Assembly: GCF_016745235.1 (NCBI RefSeq)
Contig: NZ_JAELVM010000001.1
Span: 1,253,856 to 1,317,855 of the forward strand
Direction: 5' to 3'
DNA: 64,000 nt
Source of the DNA: Chryseobacterium endalhagicum
Lineage (GTDB): Bacteria > Bacteroidota > Bacteroidia > Flavobacteriales > Weeksellaceae
Shown here: piece after piece, positions 26,857-35,562 of the stretch
Position numbering within the stretch: position 1 is the stretch's first letter
How the letters are laid out: every line of letters begins with the position of its first letter
Notes under the pieces: model-generated
What the model saw: the letters and a program-made list of their open reading frames with translations, nothing else
Databases searched by the model: none
Told to the model about the DNA's origin: nothing
Program-made: the position numbers and the translations under genes

Positions 26857-26948
26857 GATGCTGATATTTTAATTTCAACTTAAGTTACGACATTTTTGCA
26901 GGAAGTGATTTATTAAACTAGTTAAATGTACAGGAATTTTTATCGTCC

Positions 26949-26956
26949 TACATTTG
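26949..26956 (+). promoter_or_regulatory. -7 box (TACATTTG) for the pirin gene
   Basis: Exact TAnnTTTG match, 31 bases before the ATG at 26988. Confidence 0.65.
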
Positions 26957-26987
26957 TCTTATCAAAATCAAACAATAACTTACAGAT

Positions 26988-27863
26988 ATGGACAGAAAAG
27001 ATTTTTTAAAGAAAGGTTTACTGGGAACAGGAATGTTTGTGGCATCTGCTTCCTTGGGAAATACCATGAAAAATGAGATTGATGAAATCGAGCCGCTGGA
27101 ACCGATCGGATACAATCATTTACCCAATCCTGATTCTAAAGTTAAAGACAATTCAGTGATTCATAAGGCGGATTCAAGAGGGAGAGCTGATCATGGATGG
27201 CTGTTGAGCAATCATACCTTCAGTTTTGCCAACTATCACAATCCGGAAAGAATGCATTTCGGAGTTTTGAGGGTTCTCAATGATGATCATGTGGAAGCCG
27301 GAAGAGGGTTCGGAACCCATCCTCATGATAATATGGAAATCATCAGTATTCCGCTGGAAGGCGATCTGGAGCATAAAGACAGCATGGGAAATACCGCAGT
27401 GATCCAAAGCGGAGATATTCAGGCAATGAGTGCAGGAACAGGAATTATGCACAGTGAATTCAATAAAAATAAAGACAGTCTGGTGAAATTTCTTCAGATC
27501 TGGGTATATCCGAAAAAGAGAAATGTCACGCCACGATATGACCAGATCACGTTGGACAAAACAAAAAGCAAAAATACATTTCAGCAGATTCTTTCCCCAA
27601 ATGCTGACGATGAAGGAGTATGGATTCATCAGGATGCCTGGTTTCATCTGGGCAATTTCGATAATACCATCGAGTCTCATTATCAGATTAAGAAAAAAGG
27701 AAACGGTGTGTATGCTTTTATTCTGAAAGGAAGCGCCGAAATAGAAGGTGAAAAACTGGAAGAAAGAGATGGCTTTGGAATCTGGGATATTTCAGAGCTG
27801 AATATTAAAGCTACGACGGAAGGCACAGAGATCCTGCTGATGGATGTTCCGATGACGATGTAA
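26988..27863 (+). CDS. Pirin-family bicupin with Tat-like N-terminal signal
   Basis: 291 residues. Pirins of this group can act as quercetin dioxygenases and bind iron through three His and a Glu. The core is clear: DHGWLLSNHTFSFANYHNPE, then HPHDNMEIISIPLEGDLEH with metal His residues, GDIQAMSAGTGIMHSEFN, and a second cupin in the C-terminal half. It is odd in having an N-terminal export-like segment MDRKDFLKKGLLGTGMFVAS. This resembles the RKxFLKK Tat-type leaders of this phylum but with one arginine followed by lysine. Export is therefore possible, not certain. Confidence 0.88.
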   Translation: MDRKDFLKKGLLGTGMFVASASLGNTMKNEIDEIEPLEPIGYNHLPNPDSKVKDNSVIHKADSRGRADHGWLLSNHTFSFANYHNPERMHFGVLRVLNDDHVEAGRGFGTHPHDNMEIISIPLEGDLEHKDSMGNTAVIQSGDIQAMSAGTGIMHSEFNKNKDSLVKFLQIWVYPKKRNVTPRYDQITLDKTKSKNTFQQILSPNADDEGVWIHQDAWFHLGNFDNTIESHYQIKKKGNGVYAFILKGSAEIEGEKLEERDGFGIWDISELNIKATTEGTEILLMDVPMTM

Positions 27864-27904
27864 TAAAATAGATTAATGAACCTTGTTTCATAATATTGTG
27901 AAGG

Positions 27905-27930
27905 GCTCTCTTTTTTAAGGGGGCTTTTTT
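27905..27930 (+). terminator. Terminator after the pirin gene
   Basis: Eight-bp stem GCTCTCTT / AAGGGGGC (two G-U pairs), TTTT loop, then six T. Confidence 0.7.
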
Positions 27931-28442
27931 GTCATGTTATCGCTGTTTTCCTCTGCTAGCGCGATCGTCCCGGTAAGACATAATTTCTTTTTGTTGGAAA
28001 GCGCAAAGACGCAATATTTTTAAGTAAATAGCTTTTTTAAGGCACAAGAAAATCCAAGATTTTCAGCAAGGATAATGATGAATAAACATTTTTTGTGACC
28101 CGTAATCTCAACGTTATATAATTTTATCGCAGATAAAATCCTGCTGGCACGAGCGGGACGCTCGCGCCAGCAGAGGGTTAAATTGTTTCGTCGCTGCACT
28201 TCTCGCAATGACAAGCGGTACTCAATTTTATCGCAGATAAAATCTTTGCGCCTTAAAACAATACAAAAGAAAAAAAATTGCGTCTTTGCGATCCCCAACA
28301 AACTGCATTAAATTATTTCCTCTGATTTAAAACTCTTTTCCATATAAATTCATTTTAAGCAAAACAAAACCAGCAACAACTAAATTAGCTTAATCCAAAA
28401 AAAATCCCGAATTTTGTCCCCCTTCAATAATCCCGAATATTC
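27931..28442. repeat. Spacer with duplicated and hairpin repeats
   Basis: 512 bases, no gene. It contains the hairpin ATTTTATC-gca-GATAAAAT twice (28121-28139 and 28225-28243) and, between them, a 15-bp stem CTGCTGGCACGAGCG / CGCTCGCGCCAGCAG (28141-28173, one mismatch). A 93-codon minus frame across it is the by-product of these repeats. No T-run follows the big hairpin. Confidence 0.7.
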
Positions 28443-30563
28443 ATGAAACTTTGTATTGCCGAAAAACCCAGTGTTGCCAGAGATATTGCCAAAGTATTGG
28501 GTGCTAATGTGCCTAAACAGGGCTATATGGAAGGAAACGGCTATTGTGTGACATGGACCTTCGGGCATCTTTGTACCTTAAAGGAACCTCACGATTACGG
28601 GCCCCAGTACAAATCCTGGAATCTTTTTCTGCTGCCGATTATTCCTCAAAGCTTTGGGATTAAATTAATTCCCAACAAAGGCGTTGAAAATCAGTTTAAA
28701 GTCATTGAAAGATTAGTAGAGGAATGTGACGAGGTGATTAATTGCGGGGATGCCGGGCAGGAGGGTGAGCTTATTCAGCGATGGGTTTTGCAGAAGGCGA
28801 AATGCAACAAACCGGTTCAGCGTCTGTGGATCTCATCCCTTACTGAAGAGGCGATTAAAGAGGGTTTTGCCCGTTTAAAGCCTGCTGAGGATTACAAAAA
28901 TCTCTATCTCGCAGGCAATGCAAGAGCCATTGGAGATTGGCTGCTGGGAATCAATGCTACAAGGTTGTTCACGAAAAAATTTGGTGGAAACAAGGCGGTT
29001 CTTTCTATTGGAAGGGTGCAGACTCCTACGTTGGCGATGCTGGTTCAGCGGCAGAAAGAAATTGATGCTTTTACGACAGAAGAATATTGGGAACTCAAAA
29101 CGAAATACCGTGATGTGATTTTCAATGCGGCCATTGACCGTTTAAAAACACTGGAACGTGCAGAAAAAGGGCTGGAATATCTTAAAGTCAATCCGTTTGA
29201 AATTGTTTCCTTTGAAATTAAAGAAGGAAAAGAAAAAAATCCGAGGCTTTTTGACCTGACGGGCCTTCAGGTGGAAGCCAATAAGAAGTACGGATTTTCT
29301 GCGGACAATACGCTGGGTTACATTCAAAGCCTTTATGAAAAAAAGCATGTGACTTATCCGCGTGTTGATACTACTTATCTATCCGAAAGTTTATATCCGA
29401 AAATAGAAGGGATTCTTCAGAGAATGAATTTCTATCAGGAATTGGTGGCACCTTTACTGCAGGAGCCTATTCCCAAATCCAAGGCTGTTTTTGATGATGC
29501 AAAAGTGACGGATCACCACGCGATTATTCCTACTGAAGTTCCGCCTTCACAGAATTTAAGCAGAGAAGAAAAATTAATTTACGATCTGGTTGCAAAACGT
29601 TTCATTGCTGTTTTTTATCCTGAATGTAAAATTTCCAATACTCTGGTAGAAGGAAAAGTAGGAACCATTCCTTTCAAAACGAGTGGAAGACAGGTTCTGG
29701 AACCGGGATGGAGAGCTGTATATGCAAAAGAACCGAAGGAAGAATCCGCAGATAAAGAAAAAGAGAAAGAGGAAGAACAGACCATTCCGGAATTTACCGT
29801 GGGCGAAACCGGACCTCATGATCCCATGATCCACCAGGGGAAAACTACGCCTCCAAAACCATACACGGAAGCAACCTTACTGAGAGCGATGGAAACTGCC
29901 GGAAAGCAGGTGGATGATGAAGAGCTTCGTGAAATGCTTAAAAACAACGGAATCGGAAGACCGTCTACCCGTGCCAATATCATTGAAACCCTCTTCAAAA
30001 GGAAATATATTGAGAAGAAAAGGAAGAATCTGATTGCTACCCAGACCGGGATCCAGCTCATTGATACCATTGAGGACGAATTGCTTAAAAGCCCTGAATT
30101 AACGGGAGAATGGGAACTGAAACTCCGTAAAATTGAAAGCGGTGAATACGAAGCCAATCAGTTTAAAGAAGAGTTGATCCAGATGGTAACGGAACTCACT
30201 AAAAAGGTGGTTGACGGAAAAGGAAAAGTAATCATGCTGCAGGAAGAGGAAAAAGTGGAGGAGAAGAAAAAAAGAGAACCTGCTCAGAAAAAAGAACTTC
30301 AATCCTGGGAGGAAACCAAGTGCCCGAAATGTAAAGAACATCATCTGATTAAAGGAAAAGCGGCAGTAGGCTGCTCAGATTTTAAGAATTGCGGTTTTAA
30401 AATCACTTTTGATATTTTCGGGAAGAAACTTTCGGATAAGCAGCTTTTAGATCTTGTTTTAAAAGGGAAAACTTCAAAACTGAAAGGTTTCAGCACACAT
30501 CCGGAAACTTTGACAGAAGGAGTTCTGACCATTACAGAAGAATTTCAGGTACAGCTTTCCTAA
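28443..30563 (+). CDS. topB: DNA topoisomerase III
   Basis: Type IA topoisomerase (706 residues) that passes single strands to decatenate DNA and resolve recombination intermediates. The TOPRIM domain opens with MKLCIAEKPSVARDIAKVLG and includes NCGDAGQEGELIQRW with the metal acidic residues. The active-site tyrosine is Tyr305 in VTYPRVDTTYLSE. A C-terminal zinc-ribbon-like element is CPKCKEHH with a later GCSDFKNCGF, then the topoisomerase III C-terminal repeat (FGKKLSDKQLLDLVLKGKTS). A lysine/glutamate-rich linker (around residues 600-620) precedes it. It is monocistronic; a near -7 box (GAATTTTG) is at 28409. Confidence 0.96.
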   Translation: MKLCIAEKPSVARDIAKVLGANVPKQGYMEGNGYCVTWTFGHLCTLKEPHDYGPQYKSWNLFLLPIIPQSFGIKLIPNKGVENQFKVIERLVEECDEVINCGDAGQEGELIQRWVLQKAKCNKPVQRLWISSLTEEAIKEGFARLKPAEDYKNLYLAGNARAIGDWLLGINATRLFTKKFGGNKAVLSIGRVQTPTLAMLVQRQKEIDAFTTEEYWELKTKYRDVIFNAAIDRLKTLERAEKGLEYLKVNPFEIVSFEIKEGKEKNPRLFDLTGLQVEANKKYGFSADNTLGYIQSLYEKKHVTYPRVDTTYLSESLYPKIEGILQRMNFYQELVAPLLQEPIPKSKAVFDDAKVTDHHAIIPTEVPPSQNLSREEKLIYDLVAKRFIAVFYPECKISNTLVEGKVGTIPFKTSGRQVLEPGWRAVYAKEPKEESADKEKEKEEEQTIPEFTVGETGPHDPMIHQGKTTPPKPYTEATLLRAMETAGKQVDDEELREMLKNNGIGRPSTRANIIETLFKRKYIEKKRKNLIATQTGIQLIDTIEDELLKSPELTGEWELKLRKIESGEYEANQFKEELIQMVTELTKKVVDGKGKVIMLQEEEKVEEKKKREPAQKKELQSWEETKCPKCKEHHLIKGKAAVGCSDFKNCGFKITFDIFGKKLSDKQLLDLVLKGKTSKLKGFSTHPETLTEGVLTITEEFQVQLS

Positions 30564-30566
30564 GAT

Positions 30567-30989
30567 TTAACGGAATAATTTATCATACCAGCCGCTGAGG
30601 TCTTTTTTGATTGAATCATGGTATTTGCAAAGTATTTGAGCCAGTTCAAGCTCCGATCTTTCGGAAGCAAAGGTATTCAACGTCATATAGCCGAAAAAGT
30701 TACCGTTCTCATCCAAAATTGCCGGCGGATAAGAAGCATAAGTACTCCACGGAGAATACGTGCTGTAGGAACTTCCATAGTTCCCGGAGCTGTTCCAGAT
30801 CGATTTTGAACTGAGCACATTTCCATAATCTCCAAAAGAATTCCAGATTGAATTTTTATCGAACGTATCACAGTTTAAACAACCCAGATATTGATCCTTA
30901 TCGGAACCGCCGTAAAGATGCAGTGCCTGCGAATAAAACACAGAACAAAGCAGGAAGCTCAGAAGCGTGAAAAGTTTTTTACAGGTCAT
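30567..30989 (-). CDS. Small secreted protein with SIWN-G-YGS repeats
   Basis: 140 residues with a clear signal peptide (cleavage after FYSQ, about residue 20). The mature part carries three short aromatic repeats: KNSIWNSFGDYGN, KSIWNSSGNYGS and YSPWSTYASYPP, followed by ENGNFFGYMTLN and a conserved-looking pair CLNC. The same pattern occurs in small exported proteins of several phyla, with no known role. It is probably periplasmic or on the surface. Its stop lies 3 bases from the convergent topB stop. A minus-strand -7 box is at 31008-31015. Confidence 0.75.
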   Translation of the reverse strand: MTCKKLFTLLSFLLCSVFYSQALHLYGGSDKDQYLGCLNCDTFDKNSIWNSFGDYGNVLSSKSIWNSSGNYGSSYSTYSPWSTYASYPPAILDENGNFFGYMTLNTFASERSELELAQILCKYHDSIKKDLSGWYDKLFR

Positions 30990-31007
30990 AAAATCATCCG
31001 TTTACAG

Positions 31008-31015
31008 CAAAAATA
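31008..31015 (-). promoter_or_regulatory. -7 box (TATTTTTG) for the small secreted protein
   Basis: Exact TAnnTTTG match on the minus strand, 18 bases before the ATG at 30989. Confidence 0.55.
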
Positions 31016-31035
31016 ATCTTTTGGGTTGAATAAAA

Positions 31036-31540
31036 GCTTTCCATTACCACAATCATCTGTGTAAATCTGCGTAATCCTTAGTAAAAACGCTTCGACTCCG
31101 CTCAGCGTGACAAAATACTCCGCAAAGCAATTGATAGATACATAAACTTAATGATTTAAAAAGCTTTCCTTCAACAGAATCATCTGTGTAAATCCGTGCA
31201 ATCCGTGGTTAAAAAAACGCTTCTTCTCCGCTCAGCGTGACAGCAAGCACTACGAAAGGCAATTAATGGAAGCAAGGTTTTTGGTTAATAAAACTCATAT
31301 AAAAACCATTAAGGTTCATTAAGCTTTTAAGAATATTAAGGTTAGTTTCACTTTAAGAAATACCGCTTAAAAAATCATTTGATTTTTCTTAATTTTCCTT
31401 ATCATCTTCATTGATCTTAATGTTTTAAAAGCTTTCTATCACCACCATCATCCGTGTAAATCCGCTTAATCTGTGGTTAAAAAAAACGCTTCGACTCCGC
31501 TCAGCGTGACAAAATATTACGCAAAGCAATTGATAGACGA
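31036..31540. repeat. Three copies of an intergenic cassette, with a miniature element inside
   Basis: Three similar units of about 100 bases start near 31036, 31160 and 31431. Each contains CATCTGTGTAAATC-like and GTAATCC-like strings, then a shared ACGCTTCGACTCCGCTCAGC segment. Units 1 and 3 end in GCAAAGCAATTGATAG; in unit 2 only GGCAATTAATGG remains. Related single copies of the first part occur at 34935, 35760, 36138 and 43988. The 116-base miniature repeat 31307-31422 sits between units 2 and 3. There is no gene between 30990 and 31670. Confidence 0.7.
31307..31422 (+). repeat. Miniature repeat, copy 1 (CATTAAG...CTTAATG ends)
   Basis: Begins CATTAAGGTT and ends GATCTTAATG, with internal TTTTAAGAATATTAAGG and CCTTATCATCTTCATTGATC. 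Other copies are at 35865-35974 (inverted) and 44024-44136. Confidence 0.75.
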
Positions 31541-31670
31541 AACATCATATCAGGCACGAATAAAACATTTATCCTCAAAAACTCACAATAAATACCAAAC
31601 TTGTTCCGTATTTTCTGGTATTTCTGAAAAACATTTGTGTACTTTGTATTTCCATTTTAATTCATTATTC

Positions 31671-32093
31671 ATGACTCCAGAAAAAAAGAAACTCATTACC
31701 GACAGTTTCAGCCGCTCCGAAACATTGAAATTTTACAACGCTGAATTATTAGAGGTCGATACCGGTTTTGTGTCCATCAAAATTCCTAAAATGGAAATGA
31801 TGACCCGTAAAGCAGGAATGTTCAATGGTGCTATGATTGCTTCACTGGTGGATGTTTCTTCGGGATATGCTTCGGTCAGTCATTACAAAGATGACTGCTA
31901 TGTCGTAACCGTTGAACTGAAAGTCAATTATCTTCGTCCTGCATTTGGGGATGCCCTTATATCAAAGTCTTACGTCATAAAAGGCGGAATGCAGATCATC
32001 GTGGTAAGAACTGAGATTTACGTGATCAATGAGAGTACAGGCTCCGAAAGTCATGTAGCCACTTCACTGGTAACCATGATGAGGACAAAATAA
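31671..32093 (+). CDS. PaaI/YdiI-like hotdog-fold thioesterase
   Basis: 140 residues from ATG 31671. A long in-frame extension upstream (from 31473) runs through repeat DNA and is rejected. A typical acyl-CoA thioesterase of the hotdog fold that frees an acid from CoA. The core helix GMFNGAMIASLVDVSSGYAS carries the G-A/S-D pattern of the active site, followed by VTVELKVNYLRPAFGD, the family's second signature. It is cytosolic. A near-consensus TACTTTG lies about 30 bases before the ATG. The acyl group cannot be told from the sequence. Confidence 0.85.
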   Translation: MTPEKKKLITDSFSRSETLKFYNAELLEVDTGFVSIKIPKMEMMTRKAGMFNGAMIASLVDVSSGYASVSHYKDDCYVVTVELKVNYLRPAFGDALISKSYVIKGGMQIIVVRTEIYVINESTGSESHVATSLVTMMRTK

Positions 32094-32205
32094 AAAAATA
32101 GCAGACTTTAAAATATTCTGTAAACGAAGAGCCAGAAAGGGTTTTTTACTATAAATGGAACAGGTTTTGCTCCATAAACACCATTAAACATTAAAAAATA
32201 ATAAT

Positions 32206-32550
32206 ATGAACTTAATTATCAGGCTGCTTGTTACAGCAATTGTTGCCTATCTTCTGACGAAGGTGCTTCCGGGCGTACATTTCGAAGGTTTTTCTTCGGC
32301 AATTATCTTCGCCATTGTACTGGGGATATTAAATATATTTGTTAAGCCTATTCTCGGACTTTTGGGACTGCCGCTTACGATTATTACGTTGGGATTATTT
32401 GCTTTGGTGATCAATGCTTTGATTATTCTGATTGCAGATTATTTTATAGACAGTATGGTGGTAGACGGCTTCTGGTGGGCACTTATCTTTAGTGTGCTGC
32501 TGTCCTTTGTCACCTCTCTGGCAAACTCCATGTTTTCGGACGGAGATTAA
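32206..32550 (+). CDS. Small four-helix membrane protein, phage holin 4 superfamily type (DUF360-like)
   Basis: 114 residues with four predicted transmembrane helices: LLVTAIVAYLLTKVLPG, IIFAIVLGILNIFVKPILG, a third around TIITLGLFALVINALIILIA, and FWWALIFSVLLSFVTSLA. The LNxxVKPIL and LPLTIITLGLF strings are hallmarks of this family. Despite its name it is a chromosomal inner-membrane protein in many bacteria, without known phage genes here. The function is unknown. A strong terminator follows. Confidence 0.85.
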   Translation: MNLIIRLLVTAIVAYLLTKVLPGVHFEGFSSAIIFAIVLGILNIFVKPILGLLGLPLTIITLGLFALVINALIILIADYFIDSMVVDGFWWALIFSVLLSFVTSLANSMFSDGD

Positions 32551-32574
32551 TTGAAATAAAGAGATATTATATGG

Positions 32575-32606
32575 GTTCCGCCGGCTGAAAGCCGGCGGAA
32601 CTTTTT
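32575..32606 (+). terminator. Strong terminator
   Basis: Perfect 11-bp stem GTTCCGCCGGC / GCCGGCGGAAC, loop TGAAA, then five T. Confidence 0.95.
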
Positions 32607-32723
32607 ATTTAAAAACTCTTCTCACTTTTATGAAGCAGAAACAAGAGGGCTGTATTTCCTGAATGATTGCCCTCCAAACAGAATTTTATTGTTAATTCTT
32701 TCGCTCATTTTTATTTTAAGTAC

Positions 32724-32731
32724 TAACTTTG
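32724..32731 (+). promoter_or_regulatory. -7 box (TAACTTTG) for the S9 peptidase
   Basis: Exact TAnnTTTG match 76 bases before the ATG at 32808, implying a leader of about 70 bases. The spacer 32607-32723 holds nothing else. Confidence 0.5.
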
Positions 32732-32807
32732 GAAATCTTTGAATTAATAAAAAGGATGTATACCACCACTATGGTTCCATACATTCAAAAAAAATGAATA
32801 TCAACAT

Positions 32808-34802
32808 ATGAAACTTAAGTACAGCCTGCTGGCTCTGGCAGCTCCGCTTTTAATGAATGCACAACAACTCATGACGCCTGAAATTCTTTGGACTTTGAAA
32901 AAAGTAGGAGTACAGGCTGTTTCGCCGGATCAGGCTTCCCTGATTTATAAAATAGGACAGGTAGATCTGAAAACAGAAAAAACAAAAAGTGAGAGCTATT
33001 TTCTCAATGTTCTCAACAACCAGTCTTCCAAAATAGATTTCGGTAAAAAAGCCCTTATTCAGTGGGATAAAAACGGAATCTATGCTCAGGAAGGAGATAA
33101 AATCTATCTGTCAAAGGATACCGGAAAAACATGGTCCGAATTTTATACGATTGGCGAAGCTGATAATATCGTGATCTCTCCGGATGGTAAAAAAATCGCG
33201 TTCAGCAAACAGGTTCTGGTTGAAAAACTAATGGGGAAAGACAAATACAGCGATACCCCTAAAACTACCGCTCAGGTGTATACAGATCTGAACCACAGAC
33301 ACTGGGATTATTTCAATGAAGGAAAATATAACCACGTATTTGTTGTCAATACCACAGACAAAGCAGAATCGGCAAAAGACCTTTTGGAAGGTAAAACATG
33401 GGATTCTCCCCAAAGACCTTTCGGCGGAGCAGAAGACTTCATCTGGAGCCCGGATTCTACTCAGCTTTTATACGTTACAAAACCTAAAAGCGGGAAAGAA
33501 TATTCTACAAGCACCAACACAGATATCTTCGCTTATGACCTTGCTTCCGGAATCACAAAGAATTTAACAGAAACCAATAAAGGATATGACGTAAATCCAA
33601 AGTTCAGTCCGGACGGAAAATCATTGATCTGGCAGAGTATGGCCAGAGACGGGTATGAAGCTGATAAAAATGATGTAAAGATCATGGACTGGAAATCAGG
33701 AAAAACAACGAATCTTACAGCAGGTTGGGATGAAAGTGTTTCCGGGGATGTATTGTGGAGCGGGGATTCGAAGAATGTCTATTTTACAGCAGCATTCAGA
33801 GGAACCAAGCAGCTTTTTTCAGTAGATACTAAATCGGCAAAAGTACAGCAGATTACAAAAGGTGATTTTGATGTTAACGAAATATTTACGGACAACAAAA
33901 CTTCACTTTTAGTAGGAAGAACAGATATCAACCACGCCACCGAATTATTCTCTGTCAATCTGAAAAACGGAGAAATGAAGCAGGTGACAGAAGCCAACAA
34001 AGATACCTATGCTAAACTGGCACAAGGAAAATCTGAACTGAAGATGGTAAAAACATCAGACGGTAAAGAAATGGGCGTGTGGTTCCACTATCCGCCAAAC
34101 TTTGACCCGAATAAAAAATACCCTACTTTGGTATACTGCCAGGGAGGTCCGCAATCTGCACTGACACAGTATTTCAGTACAAGATGGAACTTCTCTTTAA
34201 TGGCAGCCAACGGATACATCATCGTAGCACCAAACAGAAGAGGAATGCCGGGCTGGGGAACAAAATGGAATGAAGAAATTTCCAAAGACTGGGGCGGACA
34301 GCCGATGAGAGATTATCTGGCAGCAACAGATTTCGCGAAAACATTGCCTTATGTGGATGGTGAAAGAGTAGGAGCTGTAGGAGCAAGCTACGGAGGATAC
34401 AGCGTATTTATGCTGGCAGGAATCCATGAAAACAGATTCAAAACATTCATCGCACATGATGGTTTATTCGATATGAAATCTTGGTATCTTACGACGGAAG
34501 AACTTTGGTTTGCGAACTGGGATCTAGGTTCTCCATGGGAAAAACCGCTTCCAAAAGCATACACAGACTTCAATCCAAGCAATTTTGTAGAAAAATGGAA
34601 CAAACCTATCATGATCGTTCAGGGCGGAATAGATTTCCGTGTACCTTACGAGCAGGGGCAGGAAGCTTTCCAGGCAGCTAAATTAAAAGGTCTGAAATCT
34701 AAGCTCGTTTATTTCCCGAACGAAAACCACTGGGTACTTCATCCGCAAAACGGATTGGTATGGCAGAGAGAATTCTTCGACTGGCTGAAGGAAACATTAT
34801 AA
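32808..34802 (+). CDS. Secreted prolyl oligopeptidase-family (S9) peptidase
   Basis: 664 residues with a signal peptide (MKLKYSLLALAAPLLMNAQ), so exported to the periplasm. The N-terminal two thirds form the beta-propeller that restricts access (WD-like strands such as VISPDGKKIAFSK, FIWSPDSTQLLYVTK and NPKFSPDGKSLIW). The C-terminal alpha/beta-hydrolase domain has the full triad: Ser527 in GASYGGYS, Asp609 in GGIDFRVP and His641 in NENHWVL. Such enzymes release dipeptides or cut short oligopeptides. It stands alone, between its own promoter and a hairpin terminator. Whether it prefers proline cannot be read. Confidence 0.93.
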   Translation: MKLKYSLLALAAPLLMNAQQLMTPEILWTLKKVGVQAVSPDQASLIYKIGQVDLKTEKTKSESYFLNVLNNQSSKIDFGKKALIQWDKNGIYAQEGDKIYLSKDTGKTWSEFYTIGEADNIVISPDGKKIAFSKQVLVEKLMGKDKYSDTPKTTAQVYTDLNHRHWDYFNEGKYNHVFVVNTTDKAESAKDLLEGKTWDSPQRPFGGAEDFIWSPDSTQLLYVTKPKSGKEYSTSTNTDIFAYDLASGITKNLTETNKGYDVNPKFSPDGKSLIWQSMARDGYEADKNDVKIMDWKSGKTTNLTAGWDESVSGDVLWSGDSKNVYFTAAFRGTKQLFSVDTKSAKVQQITKGDFDVNEIFTDNKTSLLVGRTDINHATELFSVNLKNGEMKQVTEANKDTYAKLAQGKSELKMVKTSDGKEMGVWFHYPPNFDPNKKYPTLVYCQGGPQSALTQYFSTRWNFSLMAANGYIIVAPNRRGMPGWGTKWNEEISKDWGGQPMRDYLAATDFAKTLPYVDGERVGAVGASYGGYSVFMLAGIHENRFKTFIAHDGLFDMKSWYLTTEELWFANWDLGSPWEKPLPKAYTDFNPSNFVEKWNKPIMIVQGGIDFRVPYEQGQEAFQAAKLKGLKSKLVYFPNENHWVLHPQNGLVWQREFFDWLKETL

Positions 34803-34860
34803 TTAGAATGTAAAATGAATAATGAAAATAATTTTTATTATTCCTTAAAATATCAATAGG

Positions 34861-34885
34861 AGCGGGCTTTAGCCCGCTTTTTTTA
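34861..34885 (+). terminator. Terminator made from a dispersed hairpin repeat
   Basis: Stem AGCGGGCT / AGCCCGCT, 2-base TT spacer (effective loop larger), followed by T-run. The same hairpin with the same ATCAATAGG flank occurs without T-run at 43882-43909. Confidence 0.8.
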
Positions 34886-35070
34886 TGCCAAACATTCAAC
34901 GGCTTTAGCCAAAACCTACCGTGTTTTCCAACGTAATCATCTGCGAAAATCTGCGGAATCTGTGGTCAAAAATATAATGATACTATTAAAGATCTAGGTT
35001 TTATCTTTCATCTTTATTACCATTCAATGTTTTCAAGATTGAGCTTTAGCCAAAATGTATATATTTGAAT

Positions 35071-35562
35071 ATGCAAAACAGAATTTCCTCATTTCCACCC
35101 ATCATCGATTCCCAATCCGAAATTTTAATTTTGGGTTCAATTCCGGGCGTGAAATCATTGGAAAAACAGCAGTATTATGCCCATCCGCAAAATAAATTCT
35201 GGACCATTATCTTTCACCTTTTCCATGAAGATTTTACGGATGATTATACCCAACGGCTTAATATCATAGAGAAACATCACATCGCAGTCTGGGACGTCAT
35301 CGATTCCTGTGAAAGAAAAGGAAGCCTGGATTCGGAAATCAAAAACGAAGAAGCCAACCGGATCTCTGAACTTTTGGATGAACATCCCAATATCAGAGCC
35401 ATTTTCTGCAATGGAGGAAAATCATATAAAAACCTTCAGAAACTGTTAGGAAAGAACTACAGATTGCCCATATTTCAGCTTCCTTCTACAAGCCCATTGC
35501 ATACCGTTTCATTTGAGAAAAAATTAGAAGAATGGAAGAAAATTCTGGAATTCCTGACGTGA
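35071..35562 (+). CDS. Hypoxanthine/uracil-DNA glycosylase (DNA-deoxyinosine glycosylase family)
   Basis: 163 residues from ATG 35071 (the TTG at 35065 is less likely). It removes deaminated bases, mainly hypoxanthine, from DNA in base-excision repair. Family motifs: ILILGSIPGVKSLEKQQYYA with HPQNKFWTI near residue 45, WDVIDSCERKGSLD, and PSTSPLHTVSFEKK with the catalytic-loop region near the end. It is compact and cytosolic. A TATATTTG string ends only 3 bases before the ATG, unusually close for a promoter. It sits between two repeat-filled spacers. Confidence 0.88.
   Translation: MQNRISSFPPIIDSQSEILILGSIPGVKSLEKQQYYAHPQNKFWTIIFHLFHEDFTDDYTQRLNIIEKHHIAVWDVIDSCERKGSLDSEIKNEEANRISELLDEHPNIRAIFCNGGKSYKNLQKLLGKNYRLPIFQLPSTSPLHTVSFEKKLEEWKKILEFLT

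Noticed and set aside
28020..28301. 93-codon minus-strand frame
   Set aside because: Crosses the duplicated hairpin repeats; its composition follows the repeats and there is no protein motif.
30099..30344. Long minus-strand frames inside topB and similar antisense frames in other genes
   Set aside because: They lie in the shadow of well-supported genes and show no protein motifs.
31473..31670. In-frame extension of the thioesterase gene
   Set aside because: It runs through cassette repeat DNA, and the family starts near the ATG at 31671.
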